Part shown: positions 45,365-54,956 of the stretch, piece by piece
Position numbering within the stretch: the first letter of the stretch is position 1
Layout: every line of letters starts with the position of its first letter
NCBI GenBank assembly: GCA_026004775.1
Contig: BPJU01000006.1
Coordinates: forward strand, 124,001-188,000
Direction of reading: 5' to 3'
DNA: 64,000 nt
Source: Pirellulaceae bacterium
Lineage (GTDB): Bacteria; Planctomycetota; Planctomycetia; Pirellulales; Pirellulaceae
Position numbers and translations under genes: made by a program
The notes under the pieces: generated by a model
The model's input: the letters and a program-made list of their open reading frames with translations, nothing else
Database searches by the model: none
What the model was told of the DNA's origin: nothing

Positions 45365-46453
45365 TCAGGGTGGATGTTTTTCAATCCATTGCAAGAGTAG
45401 TTTTTCCAGTTCTTGGTAGTATTCATCCTCATTCATGGAATGTTTTTTTTGCCGTAACTGCTCAAGAGCTGACTCCCATTCGCGTAGCTCTTTCGCTTCC
45501 GATTCGGTTAAACTCGTTTCCGTCTCGGGCCCTTTCCACGTCCAAAGAGCCGCCAGCGCCCCATCGGGGCTGCGATTCTTGGGCTGTTTTACCGGCCGAT
45601 ACCCGCGAAAGTCGGTCGCTTCGGTCCCGACACCGTCCCCATTGTCCTCCAACATGGCATGTTCCGTCGCCAGACGTGCTTCGTTGCGATAAAACTCCTC
45701 CGTACGGCGTGATGCCACCAGAAATACTTCGAAGATCGATACTTCTTCGTTCTTATCCAAATCCGCATGCCGGTCTACGATTACTTCTGCCAGAAACTTG
45801 CCAAAACGACTGAAATAGATTTCCGAGCCGCTGCGGGTAGCACTCAAAATAATACGGTTCGGTCCGGCCAGATCTTTGACAAAGGCCCCGCTACACGAGA
45901 ACGATAAAACGAAGATCACGGGACGGCGTGCCGTTTTGAGCCACTCAGCCAACTCGCTGCTGGAAACATCCGGACCTCGCAAATTGAATTTGGCCACTCG
46001 ACCATTGTACGTCCCGTGACCAATAAGCACTATCCACAAGGGAGACGCAGTAGGCTGGGAGGCCAGATGCGATAGCTGCTCGCGCAGCTCGTCGCGGTCG
46101 TCACCTGCCAGGGGCGGCGCGTGACGCGGGCCGATCGCATAGACACGCCTTCCTACCTGGCAGGCGGCCTGCCGCCAGAGTTCGGCCCACTGGAGAAACT
46201 GCTCTCCATAAACCGGCTCACCTTCGGCTCCAACCACCAGCACCAGATCGCCGGCATCCGTCACCATCGGTTCTTGACTTTGCACAGGCAACTCAACCAG
46301 GAGCAAACCCCAAATCAACACGATCATCGTCAGGCAAACCACCCGTGGATAAGCCCGGTTCGTTGCCGCACGGCCGGAACGGTTGCGTTGCGGTCGAAGA
46401 TCGCCACAAGCCTTCGGGATGTTCCGGCCGATGCCGAAGCTGAGCACCATCAT
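45365..46453 (-). CDS. Legumain/caspase-like (C13-type) protease
   Basis: A 362-residue protein whose ATG at 46453 overlaps the stop of the VWA gene (ATGA). A hydrophobic segment near residues 39-55 anchors or exports it. The peptidase core has the clan CD dyad: His146 in WIVLIGHGTYNG and Cys187 in VIFVLSFSCSGAF, spaced as in C13 peptidases. Further conserved stretches are RIILSATRSGSEIYFSRFGK and EVSIFEVFLVASRRTEEFY. The C-terminus is a charged helix. It is the last gene of the MoxR/Bat cluster and might cleave envelope proteins handled by the upstream VWA and ATPase components (inferred). Confidence 0.78.
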   Translation of the reverse strand: MMVLSFGIGRNIPKACGDLRPQRNRSGRAATNRAYPRVVCLTMIVLIWGLLLVELPVQSQEPMVTDAGDLVLVVGAEGEPVYGEQFLQWAELWRQAACQVGRRVYAIGPRHAPPLAGDDRDELREQLSHLASQPTASPLWIVLIGHGTYNGRVAKFNLRGPDVSSSELAEWLKTARRPVIFVLSFSCSGAFVKDLAGPNRIILSATRSGSEIYFSRFGKFLAEVIVDRHADLDKNEEVSIFEVFLVASRRTEEFYRNEARLATEHAMLEDNGDGVGTEATDFRGYRPVKQPKNRSPDGALAALWTWKGPETETSLTESEAKELREWESALEQLRQKKHSMNEDEYYQELEKLLLQWIEKHPP

Positions 46454-48801
46454 GGCAAACCTCTTATGCGGCGCAGGCCCCATTCCAGCAGTAACGCCGC
46501 AAAAACCAACAGCAACACCGGCCACCGATGCCACAACGGATAAACCCACGGATCGGTTACCGGCACTTTCCGAGTCGGCAAGCTTTGGACGAGTCTTTCC
46601 AACTGCTCCAACGAGATCAGCTCGCCTCCAGTTGCCTTGGCCAATTGCTCCAATGCGCGCCGGTCAGGCTCCAATTGTTTCAGTTCGTCGGCCATCGGCT
46701 GGTGTACCCAACCGGTCTTGAGAGTATCGAACGTTTCTCCATCCGGCCCAGTGATATGGAGTGTGGCGCGGTAGTTCCCTTCCTGACGGCAAACAAAGTC
46801 CGCTCGATATCCACCGGGTTGCACTTCATCGGCTTCGGCCACCAGCGCCCATTCTTTTCCGGTCGGATCGGTGATGGTGAACTGGAGTTGCGCGTTGTCC
46901 AACGGCTCAAACCGCACGTCACGGACTTTGACCGACAGTTCCACCAGACGTTGTGCCGGGAGTTTCGATAGCGAAAGTTCCGCACGCCTGAGGCCACCGG
47001 TTACCAACCACCGTACTAATTGGACCCAGTGGTATTGAAAATCGTCGGCAGCTCGGCTGTCCGGCTGTTTCAGATACCATCGCCACAGGTCGCCGATCAG
47101 TAGCGCGGCGGTGCGGCCACGCCCGAAGCGTTGGGTCACCAGTGCCGGATGTAATCGGCCCTCGGCATCTCGAAGAGCCAGCAGCACTGCTGCCCCCGGT
47201 TTCGGCTGGCCGACCGCATTGCGAACTTGAAAAGCCGGCAATTGCTCGAGCCGTTTTTGTTCGTCCTGCCAGGTAGTGCGCAGGCGCAGCCAGGGCTGAA
47301 GCTGGCCGTCGCGAGTCATTTCCAGCCGGTAGCCGGCATCCGATGCGCTGTACGCCTCTTCCGCGAGGGATGTAGGAATATAAACGGGAGCCAGGTCTTC
47401 CAGAACCGTGCGCCCGTACCGCCCTTCCACAAACGACTCGGCTCCACCTATCAGTAACAGTCCACCACCGCGCTGGCTGACATACTGATGGAGCAGTGAT
47501 AGTTGGTCGGCGTTGAAGAATGTAGCTTCGATGTCATCGAGAATCACGGCATCGTAGCGATATAAGTCTTCCATGCGCACTGGAAATCCCTGGCGCAATT
47601 CTTCCGGTGATTCCACGGACAGCCGCAACAACACGGGCTGGTCGTATCGCTCCAACTGTTCCTTGTCGGGCGGGTCGAATCCTCGGAACAGCGGATTTGT
47701 GTCCTGGAATTGTTCTCGAAAGATGAATTTGGGCTGGCGATGGGCGATGCGTACCAGGGCTGTGAGGCGCACTTCGTCATCCCGCTCGATCGCTCGCCTC
47801 AAGAACTTGAAATCCCAATTGGGACGCCCGCCCACATACAACACGCGGTACGGTCCCCGCATCACCAGCGGCCGGAACCACCGCTCGTTATTCAGCAGCG
47901 TCACTTCACGGCTTTTCTCGGGCGGTTGACTCCCATGCAGATCCGGAAGCTCGTCTGCCAGGTAGGCTCGCACTCGATAAAATTCGGACTCGTCTTGCGG
48001 GCGGAACCGAAACACCCATTGGCGCCGGCCGCCAGAGGACGGTTGCCACCAATCAGTCTGCTCGATCCGATCGTGCTCATTGATCACCTGTACCACAATC
48101 TTCTGGCCCGCAACACGCTCCGCACCAACCGTCACCGTCACCGACAACGGGGCCGATTGGAAATAGCTTTCGGCTCCGGATACCTCTTCGACACGCACAT
48201 CGCACGCCGGTCGTGGATTGCCGACCAACACGGGATACACAGGCGGCAGCGAATCGGAAAGTTCGATCGTGTCTGTGGAGATGCCGTCGGTAAGCAGCAG
48301 GATTCCGGCCACAGGACGGCCCGCGTAACGACGGGCTAGTTCACGAATCGTCGTTCCGATGGGCGACCCGATGCCGGAGAAATCGAGTTCGGCGAACGTA
48401 TCGACATAGCGCAACTGATCGGCGAACAGGTAGCGCCTCAGTTCGAAATCCTGTCCCAGACGTGTCAGCCACGGTGCATCATCCCGCGTGGCATCCGCCA
48501 GCTTTTCACTTCGCGGCTTGCCCCCCGGCTCATCGGCTACCAGCATGCTGCGGCTGTTGTCGGCCACCACCAGAAAAATATTCGCGCCCGGTCGTGCCCG
48601 CACTCCGTACCAGAGTGGCTCGGCCAGCACGATCAGCAAGGCCGCCAGTGCCACGGCCTTTACTAGTCCTGCGGTCCATCGCACGGTGCGGGACGCCGGG
48701 GCAGAGCGATAGGCGTGCAGTACCAGTACCAGGGCGGCCGCCGCCAGCACCGCCAGCCACCATGCCCAGTGCGGGGCACCCCAAACGAGCGTGCCGATCA
48801 T
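46450..48801 (-). CDS. VWA and glutamine-amidotransferase-like membrane protein
   Basis: A 783-residue protein with N-terminal membrane helices (WWLAVLAAAALVLVLHAY; KAVALAALLIVLAEPLWYG), then a periplasmic VWA-like domain (FLVVADNSRSMLVADEPGGK, degenerate MIDAS). A class I glutamine-amidotransferase-like fold follows (YRVLYVGGRPNWDFKFLRRA; GGGLLLIGGAESF), with beta-rich modules and a C-terminal helix (WPVLLLVFAALLLEWGL). Such proteins typify MoxR/Bat operons in planctomycetes and Bacteroidetes. Its start overlaps the stop of the coiled-coil gene (ATGA at 48798-48801). Confidence 0.8.
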   Translation of the reverse strand: MIGTLVWGAPHWAWWLAVLAAAALVLVLHAYRSAPASRTVRWTAGLVKAVALAALLIVLAEPLWYGVRARPGANIFLVVADNSRSMLVADEPGGKPRSEKLADATRDDAPWLTRLGQDFELRRYLFADQLRYVDTFAELDFSGIGSPIGTTIRELARRYAGRPVAGILLLTDGISTDTIELSDSLPPVYPVLVGNPRPACDVRVEEVSGAESYFQSAPLSVTVTVGAERVAGQKIVVQVINEHDRIEQTDWWQPSSGGRRQWVFRFRPQDESEFYRVRAYLADELPDLHGSQPPEKSREVTLLNNERWFRPLVMRGPYRVLYVGGRPNWDFKFLRRAIERDDEVRLTALVRIAHRQPKFIFREQFQDTNPLFRGFDPPDKEQLERYDQPVLLRLSVESPEELRQGFPVRMEDLYRYDAVILDDIEATFFNADQLSLLHQYVSQRGGGLLLIGGAESFVEGRYGRTVLEDLAPVYIPTSLAEEAYSASDAGYRLEMTRDGQLQPWLRLRTTWQDEQKRLEQLPAFQVRNAVGQPKPGAAVLLALRDAEGRLHPALVTQRFGRGRTAALLIGDLWRWYLKQPDSRAADDFQYHWVQLVRWLVTGGLRRAELSLSKLPAQRLVELSVKVRDVRFEPLDNAQLQFTITDPTGKEWALVAEADEVQPGGYRADFVCRQEGNYRATLHITGPDGETFDTLKTGWVHQPMADELKQLEPDRRALEQLAKATGGELISLEQLERLVQSLPTRKVPVTDPWVYPLWHRWPVLLLVFAALLLEWGLRRIRGLP

Positions 48802-51800
48802 CGCTGACCGCTCCCCAACCGCTCGTAATATCGCCGTACCTGCTCGTCAAATTGAGGGGGAACCGGGTCATGGTCGACCGGAGCGAGCCGATCCGAGCGG
48901 TCCAGCCGGCGGATCGCTTCGCTGATCTGGTCTCGCAACGTCACCAGCGGGCGCTCAATTTCGTCTCGCAACAAATCCCATCTGGGTTCGCGTGAATGTC
49001 GTTTGAATTCCAGGCGCATGGCGCGAGCCCGGTCTCGTACTCGAGAAAGTTCCGCCCGCCATCGCGGATCATCCAACATCTCCTCTACATCGCGCAGACG
49101 GTCAGCCCACTCCTGAAACCGATCACCCCAGATCGGTCCGCCCGTTGTCCAGCGGAATCCGCCCCACTGGTCACCGCCTGCACGAACATTGTCCCCGCCG
49201 CTTTGCTGTGCATCTTGTGCTGCGGGTTGACGTTCCCGACCGCCACCGCCGGACGACCCGCTCGACTCCCGCCGTTGGGCCTCCGTTCCTTCCGGCGGCT
49301 GGCCCGACTGCTGCCCGCGACCCGACTGGGCATTTGGTTGCCGGTCACTTCGTTGCTGGCCGCCGGGTCGCGCATCCGGCTGCCGTTGCGGGTCGGATGG
49401 CTGTTCTGGGGCTGTCGGAGATTCTTGATCGCCAGTACGCTGTGGGCGTTCACCGGAGGCAGCGTCCGGCCGGGAACGGTCTTGCATCGGCGAATCATCT
49501 GAGGTTGGGCTGCGAGCTCCAGACGCTCTCTGCATCGGCGACGCGCCACCATTCTCTTGGGTTTGGCCTGACTGGTCGGAGGGAATCGCCGAATCCTGTT
49601 GCTGCCGCTGTTCAGCGGAGTCGCTTTGGCCGCCTGCCTGCCGCTCGCTTTCGGCCATGGGGTCACCTTGCGGTTGGGTATCGCTCTGGTTATCGGGCGT
49701 GTTACGACTTCCGCGCAGTTCCCGAAGTGCTTGTTCAAGTTCTTGGCGGGCGCGGCGCAGCGTTTCCAGTTCGCTGCCCAGCACGCTTTCGGCAGCTTGT
49801 TCGATGTTTTGCGTCAACTGGTCGATCGTTTGGCGAGCCTGTTCCTCGGGTTGCTGCGCCTGGTCGGGAAAGCCGCGGCTCCACCATTCGGCGGCCTGCT
49901 GGAGGCGTTCCTGAGGCTGTTGCACACGAGCGTCGCGATAGGCGTCATAGAGACGTCGTGACAGCAACGGTTCATCCTGCTCGGCTTGTTGCACCAGTTG
50001 TTCCATGGAATCGAAAAGCATCCCCAACCGCTCGGCTTGTTGCCGCAACTGGTCAGGCACGGGCGGCTGGTCTTGTTCATCGCGAAGCGACATGGGGGCA
50101 GCCTGGGGCTCCCGGCGCATTTGCTCGGCAATCTGCTGTTGTTGCTCGCGGATCTGGCGGGCTTGCTGGCGCAGTTGGCGTACGGCTTCCGAATATTGCG
50201 AAGCTGCCTGCTGGCGCAACTGGTCCTGTAGTTGCCGGAACTGTCGCTCGGCGCGTGTCCCCTCGGACAACGCCTGAGAGAGCCGGCCTTCTTCCAGCGC
50301 TTGCGAGGCGCGGCGGACGTTTTCCCGAGTCTGCTCCAACTGCTGCTGCTCCTGGCGCAGCGAACCGTCCTGCGCCTGTTGTTCCATGCGCTGCTGGAGC
50401 TCTTCCGTATCGCGCAGGATCTCCTGCTGCTCATCGCGGAGGCGTTTCAGTTGCTGCTCGAGTGCCTTTCGTTCCTCTTCCGTGGCAGCCTCGCGTAGCG
50501 CCGACTCCAACTGGCGGATCTGTTCGTTGAGATCCTGTTGCCGCCGGGCCAGCTCACGCAAGCGATTCAAGTTCCGCCGAAGTTCCCGCTGCTGGGGATC
50601 CTCCTCGGGAGCCGCCTGGCGTTCGGTTTCGTACCGGTTCGGGTCTTGCCGCAACTGGAGCTCGTTCAGTTGTTCCTGGAGGCGGCTGTTACTGGAGTTG
50701 GAGGAGCTGGAGCTGGAGCGCTGGCGGCTGCGGACCACTTGATGTTCGCGGGCTCGCAACCGCAGAAGGGCTTCGTACGCTGCTTTTTCCGGCGCCAGAG
50801 CGTCCAGCAGGCTCTGCGCGTCGGTACGCTCGGCAGACCGCTCCAACAGTTCCGCAGCGGACTGCATCGCCCGCGCCGCGTCCGCAAAATGTCCCAGCGA
50901 CTGGGTGTCTTGAAGCTGTTGGCCGAGTTGTTGGAGCTGAGCAAGCGCGTTCTGTTGCGATTCGGCGAGCAACCGTGCATCGGATCGGAACTCGTCGGGC
51001 CGGTTCTCGGCCGCATCCGAACGCTTCAGTTTCCACGTGCCGTTGATGATCTCTTTTTGCAAGTCGGCAAGCTGTTCGGCGGCCGAGGCGTTGGGACTGC
51101 CGGCGTTCTGCTGATTTTCCTGTTGCTGCTGTTCGCCAAACGATTGCCCTTCGCGGAAAATCTCCTCGAATGGCCGCACTTCGGCAAAATACATGTCGCT
51201 CTCGACTCGACGTACGCGTCCCTGGGCGTCGAAATCTTCCGCCCACCAATAGTAGGACGCGAGTTGATCCGGCTGAGCCTGTTCGGCCTCGAAGTCCAGT
51301 ACATATTGCAACGATTGCCGCGTGCCGCCGGGAGCTTTTTCACCAAGGACGATTTCCCGAGCATCCCCGGCCCCAAATTGGACGACGATTCCATAGCGAG
51401 CCAGACCAAAATCATCACTTGCTTGGCCGGCCAGCAGCAGCTCTTCCAGCGGTGATACGCGCACGTCGCGCCCAGGTGCCGTCCAGCGCAGTTCCGGCGG
51501 CCGATTCGGAGTCACCTGAACGAACAGCTCAGCCGGAGGCGGCTTGTCGTGACGGCCCTCGGTGTCTGTCAACTGCGCCGTCCATCGTTCCGACTGCACC
51601 AGCGTCCAATGACCGGTATATCGCAAGGGATCGCCGGCCGAAGCCTCGAGCACGACAGTGTTGCCTTGACGGTCCACTAATCGCACCTTCTCCAGGGGCT
51701 TGTTGACACGACATACCAGGTACAACTCCGTTCCCACCACGGCGGTCAGGCGGCGCACGTCCGCCCACTCTTTTTCCGGCAGGTTGGTATACGAGGGGTA

Positions 51801-52658
51801 GACCAGTCGGGCATCGAAGCCAACCACACGCGGGTATTCGAACACCGTCAGCGAGTACCACTCTGAAGCGCCGCCCACATATTCGACGCGATAACGAAGC
51901 GGCTGGTCCACCGCGTCCAGTCGGGCCCCAAAAAGCGGATCATCCAAACTTCGGGTCATCTCCAGCCGCCGTTGCCGGCCGGTCGCCGATTCCTCAACGA
52001 CCAACTGCGCTTTGAGCGGCGATTGTCCCTCGAAGCGCGCGGTGACGAGCACCGGTGAGTCTTTCTCGACAGCCGTATCGCCTGGTTCCACGTGCACCTT
52101 GCCCGGACGTCCCTCGTCCAATACCAAATGGAGCGCCGCATCGCCGGACGTTGGCGGCGGTGGGGACAACTGTCCAATCAAAGCCAGTGAGGCCACCATC
52201 AAGGCGCCCGAAACAACTACCAGAAAACAAGCCGCCGACAGCCGCCCCGCCGGCACAAGCTCGATCCACCGCCTCCGCAATTCGTGCGATAACGCCTGCC
52301 GAATTACTTGTTCCTGCAAGAAGGAAAACCTCTCGCCCTGCCGGCACTGTTCGACCGCCGTAAGCAGCCGGGCATCCAGGTCAGGAAAACGAGCCTCCAA
52401 CCGCCGAGCCACGTCGGCAAGCGATCCGCTATGAACTCGAGCCCATTGCCACGCGACGAGCGTTCCCACGAAGGCCGCCGTTGCCAAGATCCCCAACCAA
52501 AAACGTCCATCCAGACCTACCGACCGAAAATACCACCACAACCAACCGGCAACGAACGCAACGGATAGCCAGCAAACCGCCATCGCCAACGACGCGTACC
52601 ACATTCGCAGGCGGCGGCGAACGGCCAGCAGACGAGCTTCCAGGCGGCGTTCTATCAC
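48798..52658 (-). CDS. Very Gln-rich coiled-coil membrane protein (DUF4175-like)
   Basis: A ~1,286-residue protein. GTG 52658 is chosen because AGGAG lies eight bases upstream; an ATG at 52682 has no such site. Two membrane helices occur near the N-terminus (YASLAMAVCWLSVAFVAGWL; FWLGILATAAFVGTLVAW) and a third near 165-185. A periplasmic beta-rich region follows, then ~600 residues dominated by Gln, Arg and Glu forming long coiled coils, a low-complexity Ser/Pro/Gln/Gly section, and a C-terminal helical domain (RFQEWADRLRDVEEMLDDPR). It is probably a scaffold of the operon's envelope complex. Functional residues cannot be named. Confidence 0.72.
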   Translation of the reverse strand: MIERRLEARLLAVRRRLRMWYASLAMAVCWLSVAFVAGWLWWYFRSVGLDGRFWLGILATAAFVGTLVAWQWARVHSGSLADVARRLEARFPDLDARLLTAVEQCRQGERFSFLQEQVIRQALSHELRRRWIELVPAGRLSAACFLVVVSGALMVASLALIGQLSPPPPTSGDAALHLVLDEGRPGKVHVEPGDTAVEKDSPVLVTARFEGQSPLKAQLVVEESATGRQRRLEMTRSLDDPLFGARLDAVDQPLRYRVEYVGGASEWYSLTVFEYPRVVGFDARLVYPSYTNLPEKEWADVRRLTAVVGTELYLVCRVNKPLEKVRLVDRQGNTVVLEASAGDPLRYTGHWTLVQSERWTAQLTDTEGRHDKPPPAELFVQVTPNRPPELRWTAPGRDVRVSPLEELLLAGQASDDFGLARYGIVVQFGAGDAREIVLGEKAPGGTRQSLQYVLDFEAEQAQPDQLASYYWWAEDFDAQGRVRRVESDMYFAEVRPFEEIFREGQSFGEQQQQENQQNAGSPNASAAEQLADLQKEIINGTWKLKRSDAAENRPDEFRSDARLLAESQQNALAQLQQLGQQLQDTQSLGHFADAARAMQSAAELLERSAERTDAQSLLDALAPEKAAYEALLRLRAREHQVVRSRQRSSSSSSNSSNSRLQEQLNELQLRQDPNRYETERQAAPEEDPQQRELRRNLNRLRELARRQQDLNEQIRQLESALREAATEEERKALEQQLKRLRDEQQEILRDTEELQQRMEQQAQDGSLRQEQQQLEQTRENVRRASQALEEGRLSQALSEGTRAERQFRQLQDQLRQQAASQYSEAVRQLRQQARQIREQQQQIAEQMRREPQAAPMSLRDEQDQPPVPDQLRQQAERLGMLFDSMEQLVQQAEQDEPLLSRRLYDAYRDARVQQPQERLQQAAEWWSRGFPDQAQQPEEQARQTIDQLTQNIEQAAESVLGSELETLRRARQELEQALRELRGSRNTPDNQSDTQPQGDPMAESERQAGGQSDSAEQRQQQDSAIPSDQSGQTQENGGASPMQRASGARSPTSDDSPMQDRSRPDAASGERPQRTGDQESPTAPEQPSDPQRQPDARPGGQQRSDRQPNAQSGRGQQSGQPPEGTEAQRRESSGSSGGGGRERQPAAQDAQQSGGDNVRAGGDQWGGFRWTTGGPIWGDRFQEWADRLRDVEEMLDDPRWRAELSRVRDRARAMRLEFKRHSREPRWDLLRDEIERPLVTLRDQISEAIRRLDRSDRLAPVDHDPVPPQFDEQVRRYYERLGSGQR

Positions 52659-52883
52659 GAGTTGATCTCCTGCACTCACCATTCGGCATGCCGGCACGGT
52701 GCGGGGACTGTCCCCACACAACCGGACAACACCCACTCTTGTTAAACCGCCAATCCTCACTCTATACCGGCGCGCAGCCCCCGTCTGCTTCAACCAGAAA
52801 CCGTTTCCGGCGGCGCTACGCCGTCTTTTTACCTTTCCATTGAATCATTTCATTCGGTCTCATTCGGTCGCATGCGCGGTGGA

Positions 52884-54956
52884 CTACCCGTTGTCGCTCC
52901 TGGTCGAATCGTGGGGGCCTGACTTGCCGGCGTTTCGCATGAGCCGGCCAGCCAGCCACGTCTCCAGGAACAGGACTGCCACGGCGGAAGCCAACAGCCA
53001 CTGCCACAATCGCTGCCGCTTTTCCAGCTCCTGATCGCGCGCCTGCCGCCGCGCCGACTCTTGACGCATCGCGTCCGGTTCCGAGCCAAGCTGAACCCCC
53101 AGTTGCTCGAGAACAGTTGGATCCACAGCATCAGTCCGGATTTCACCCGCATCGAGATTGACTCCTACCAACTGTTCCTGGTCTCGGTAGCGGACGCGGT
53201 ACAGCCCCGGGACGGTCGTCTCTTCTTGCAAGAAGTCGTTTAGCGAATACGTGAGCGTCTCATCACCCGGAGTCTGAACAACGATCCGCTCGCGGGGATC
53301 ATCGATCGACCAAGTGACCGGCAACGGCATTCCGACACTGGTAACCGGCGACGCGCCCAAACGGATCCCACACCATTCCAGACAACCTTCCAGAAACGGC
53401 ACCCATTTGGTGGAAACGGCCCATTGGCTGTCCGATGGCTGCCAACTGCTGGCAAGGAGCAACATTCGGCCTTCACCGTGACGATATTCCAGCAGAGCAG
53501 GATCGCCGTTGTCGAAACGCACAACAACCTGTCCCTCTCCGGTGCGTTGCAATCGGCGATATTTCCAGAAGCGGATTTTGGTAAAGTCTCGATAGCGAGG
53601 GTCGTCCAGCGGCGCGAAAATGGGATGAGAAAAATCTACGTCGCTCCAGAGCAGGTAGTCCGCCACGGAGCCCTCTGCCACATCCAGGTCCGGCAAGAAC
53701 TGCCCCGCCCAGGCTTGGGCATCGGCCACGGTGCGGCAGACCATCAACAAGGCGCCACCCTGCTCGACCCAATCGGCTATCGCTTTCCAGGATTCGGCAG
53801 GCGGGCTACCGCCCAGAACCACCAAGCGGTAGTTGTGCAGCGATTCCTGCCATGCTTGGTCCAGATTTTGATGATCCAATTGGATTCGACGGCCGGGGGT
53901 TTCGACCAGCCCTCGCACTACATAAAAGAGCAAACCATTCGGGTCGCCGTCGTTGTCATTGCCGATGAACAACACCGGGACGGTACGCTGAGCGATAGGA
54001 GCTATATAGACGACATCGGCAAAAGGATCCGTGTCGCCGTGAAGCTCGGCGCCTTCCACCGGGCTGTCCGGGAGCGCGAGCGTTACGATGCGACTCTGTC
54101 CCGGCGGCACATAGACCGACTGAGGTGTCCCTACCGTAAGCCGCTGGCCATCCTGTCGTCGAAACCAACTCAGCCGAAATACCTCTTGTTGCGACGCCCG
54201 ATCGTTGCGGATGCGAAATCGGAATCCTTTCTGCTGACTATCCGGAGGGAGCAGTTGCAGCGATGCTTGGCCCGAGCGGGGGGCGACCCGGCGCAGCACC
54301 AGTTGTACGCCGTGGGGCCAAGACGCCGACCGAAGGGATTCCAACCGGCAACCCTCTTGCAAGTCGCTGATCAGTACGATGCGCGGCTGATAGTAGGGGG
54401 ATTCATCGACTGTCAGTCGTTCAGCGGCTTCTAACAAAGCTGTTCCCAGATCGGTGTTCTGCCAGGTAGGACGTAACTGCTCCAGTTCGGCTCGCAGCAC
54501 GTCCCGGCCCGCTGCGGCATCAAAATCGACCACAGGCCGGACGGTCTTGTCGAACGTCCAAAGGGCCGCTTGATCGTGTGCGGGGAGCGAGTCGAGAAGC
54601 TGGCGGGCCTGGCGAAGCGCTTCTTCCCACACCCCTTCGCGCCGCATGGAGGCGCTGGTATCCAACAGCAGAAGAACTCGATGAGCGGCGGTCGGCTCGG
54701 ATACCACCTCAGCACGCTCGCGCCAAAACGGCCGGGTAAAAGCCACCGCAATCAAAGACAGAGCAACCAGCCGCAGCAACAACAACCACCAATGTTCCAG
54801 GCGACTGCGTCGAGTCAGGCGCGGGGGGGACGGACTGAGGAACATCAGCGAACTGAACCGCACCTGGCCTCGCGGCGTGCGCCGCACCAAGTGCAGCAGC
54901 ACTGGGACGGCCAGTGCGGCAAAGGCTGCTGCAAACCAGGGCGCAAGGAACCCCAT
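52884..54956 (-). CDS. BatA-type VWA membrane protein
   Basis: A ~690-residue protein whose ATG 54956 overlaps the stop of the DUF58 gene (TGATG). It starts with the BatA N-terminal helices and motif (MGFLAPWFAAAFAALAVPVL, then HLVRRTPRGQVRFSSLMFL). A VWA domain follows (HRVLLLLDTSASM, MIDAS DxSxS intact), then a class I amidotransferase-like domain (YRLVVLGGSPPAESW), and a C-terminal helix (WQWLLASAVAVLFLETWLAG). Bat proteins belong to MoxR-associated envelope systems. A ~225-base gap separates it from the following coiled-coil gene, so an internal promoter is possible there. Confidence 0.85.
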   Translation of the reverse strand: MGFLAPWFAAAFAALAVPVLLHLVRRTPRGQVRFSSLMFLSPSPPRLTRRSRLEHWWLLLLRLVALSLIAVAFTRPFWRERAEVVSEPTAAHRVLLLLDTSASMRREGVWEEALRQARQLLDSLPAHDQAALWTFDKTVRPVVDFDAAAGRDVLRAELEQLRPTWQNTDLGTALLEAAERLTVDESPYYQPRIVLISDLQEGCRLESLRSASWPHGVQLVLRRVAPRSGQASLQLLPPDSQQKGFRFRIRNDRASQQEVFRLSWFRRQDGQRLTVGTPQSVYVPPGQSRIVTLALPDSPVEGAELHGDTDPFADVVYIAPIAQRTVPVLFIGNDNDGDPNGLLFYVVRGLVETPGRRIQLDHQNLDQAWQESLHNYRLVVLGGSPPAESWKAIADWVEQGGALLMVCRTVADAQAWAGQFLPDLDVAEGSVADYLLWSDVDFSHPIFAPLDDPRYRDFTKIRFWKYRRLQRTGEGQVVVRFDNGDPALLEYRHGEGRMLLLASSWQPSDSQWAVSTKWVPFLEGCLEWCGIRLGASPVTSVGMPLPVTWSIDDPRERIVVQTPGDETLTYSLNDFLQEETTVPGLYRVRYRDQEQLVGVNLDAGEIRTDAVDPTVLEQLGVQLGSEPDAMRQESARRQARDQELEKRQRLWQWLLASAVAVLFLETWLAGRLMRNAGKSGPHDSTRSDNG

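Noticed and set aside
50000-50800. CAG/CTG-type repeats as a repeat expansion or mobile element
   Set aside because: The DNA repetition simply reflects Gln and Arg codons of the coiled-coil protein; no regular unit length is kept.
53424-54434. A 336-codon plus-strand frame opposite the BatA gene
   Set aside because: Antisense shadow; its composition mirrors the VWA gene and no domain is recognisable.
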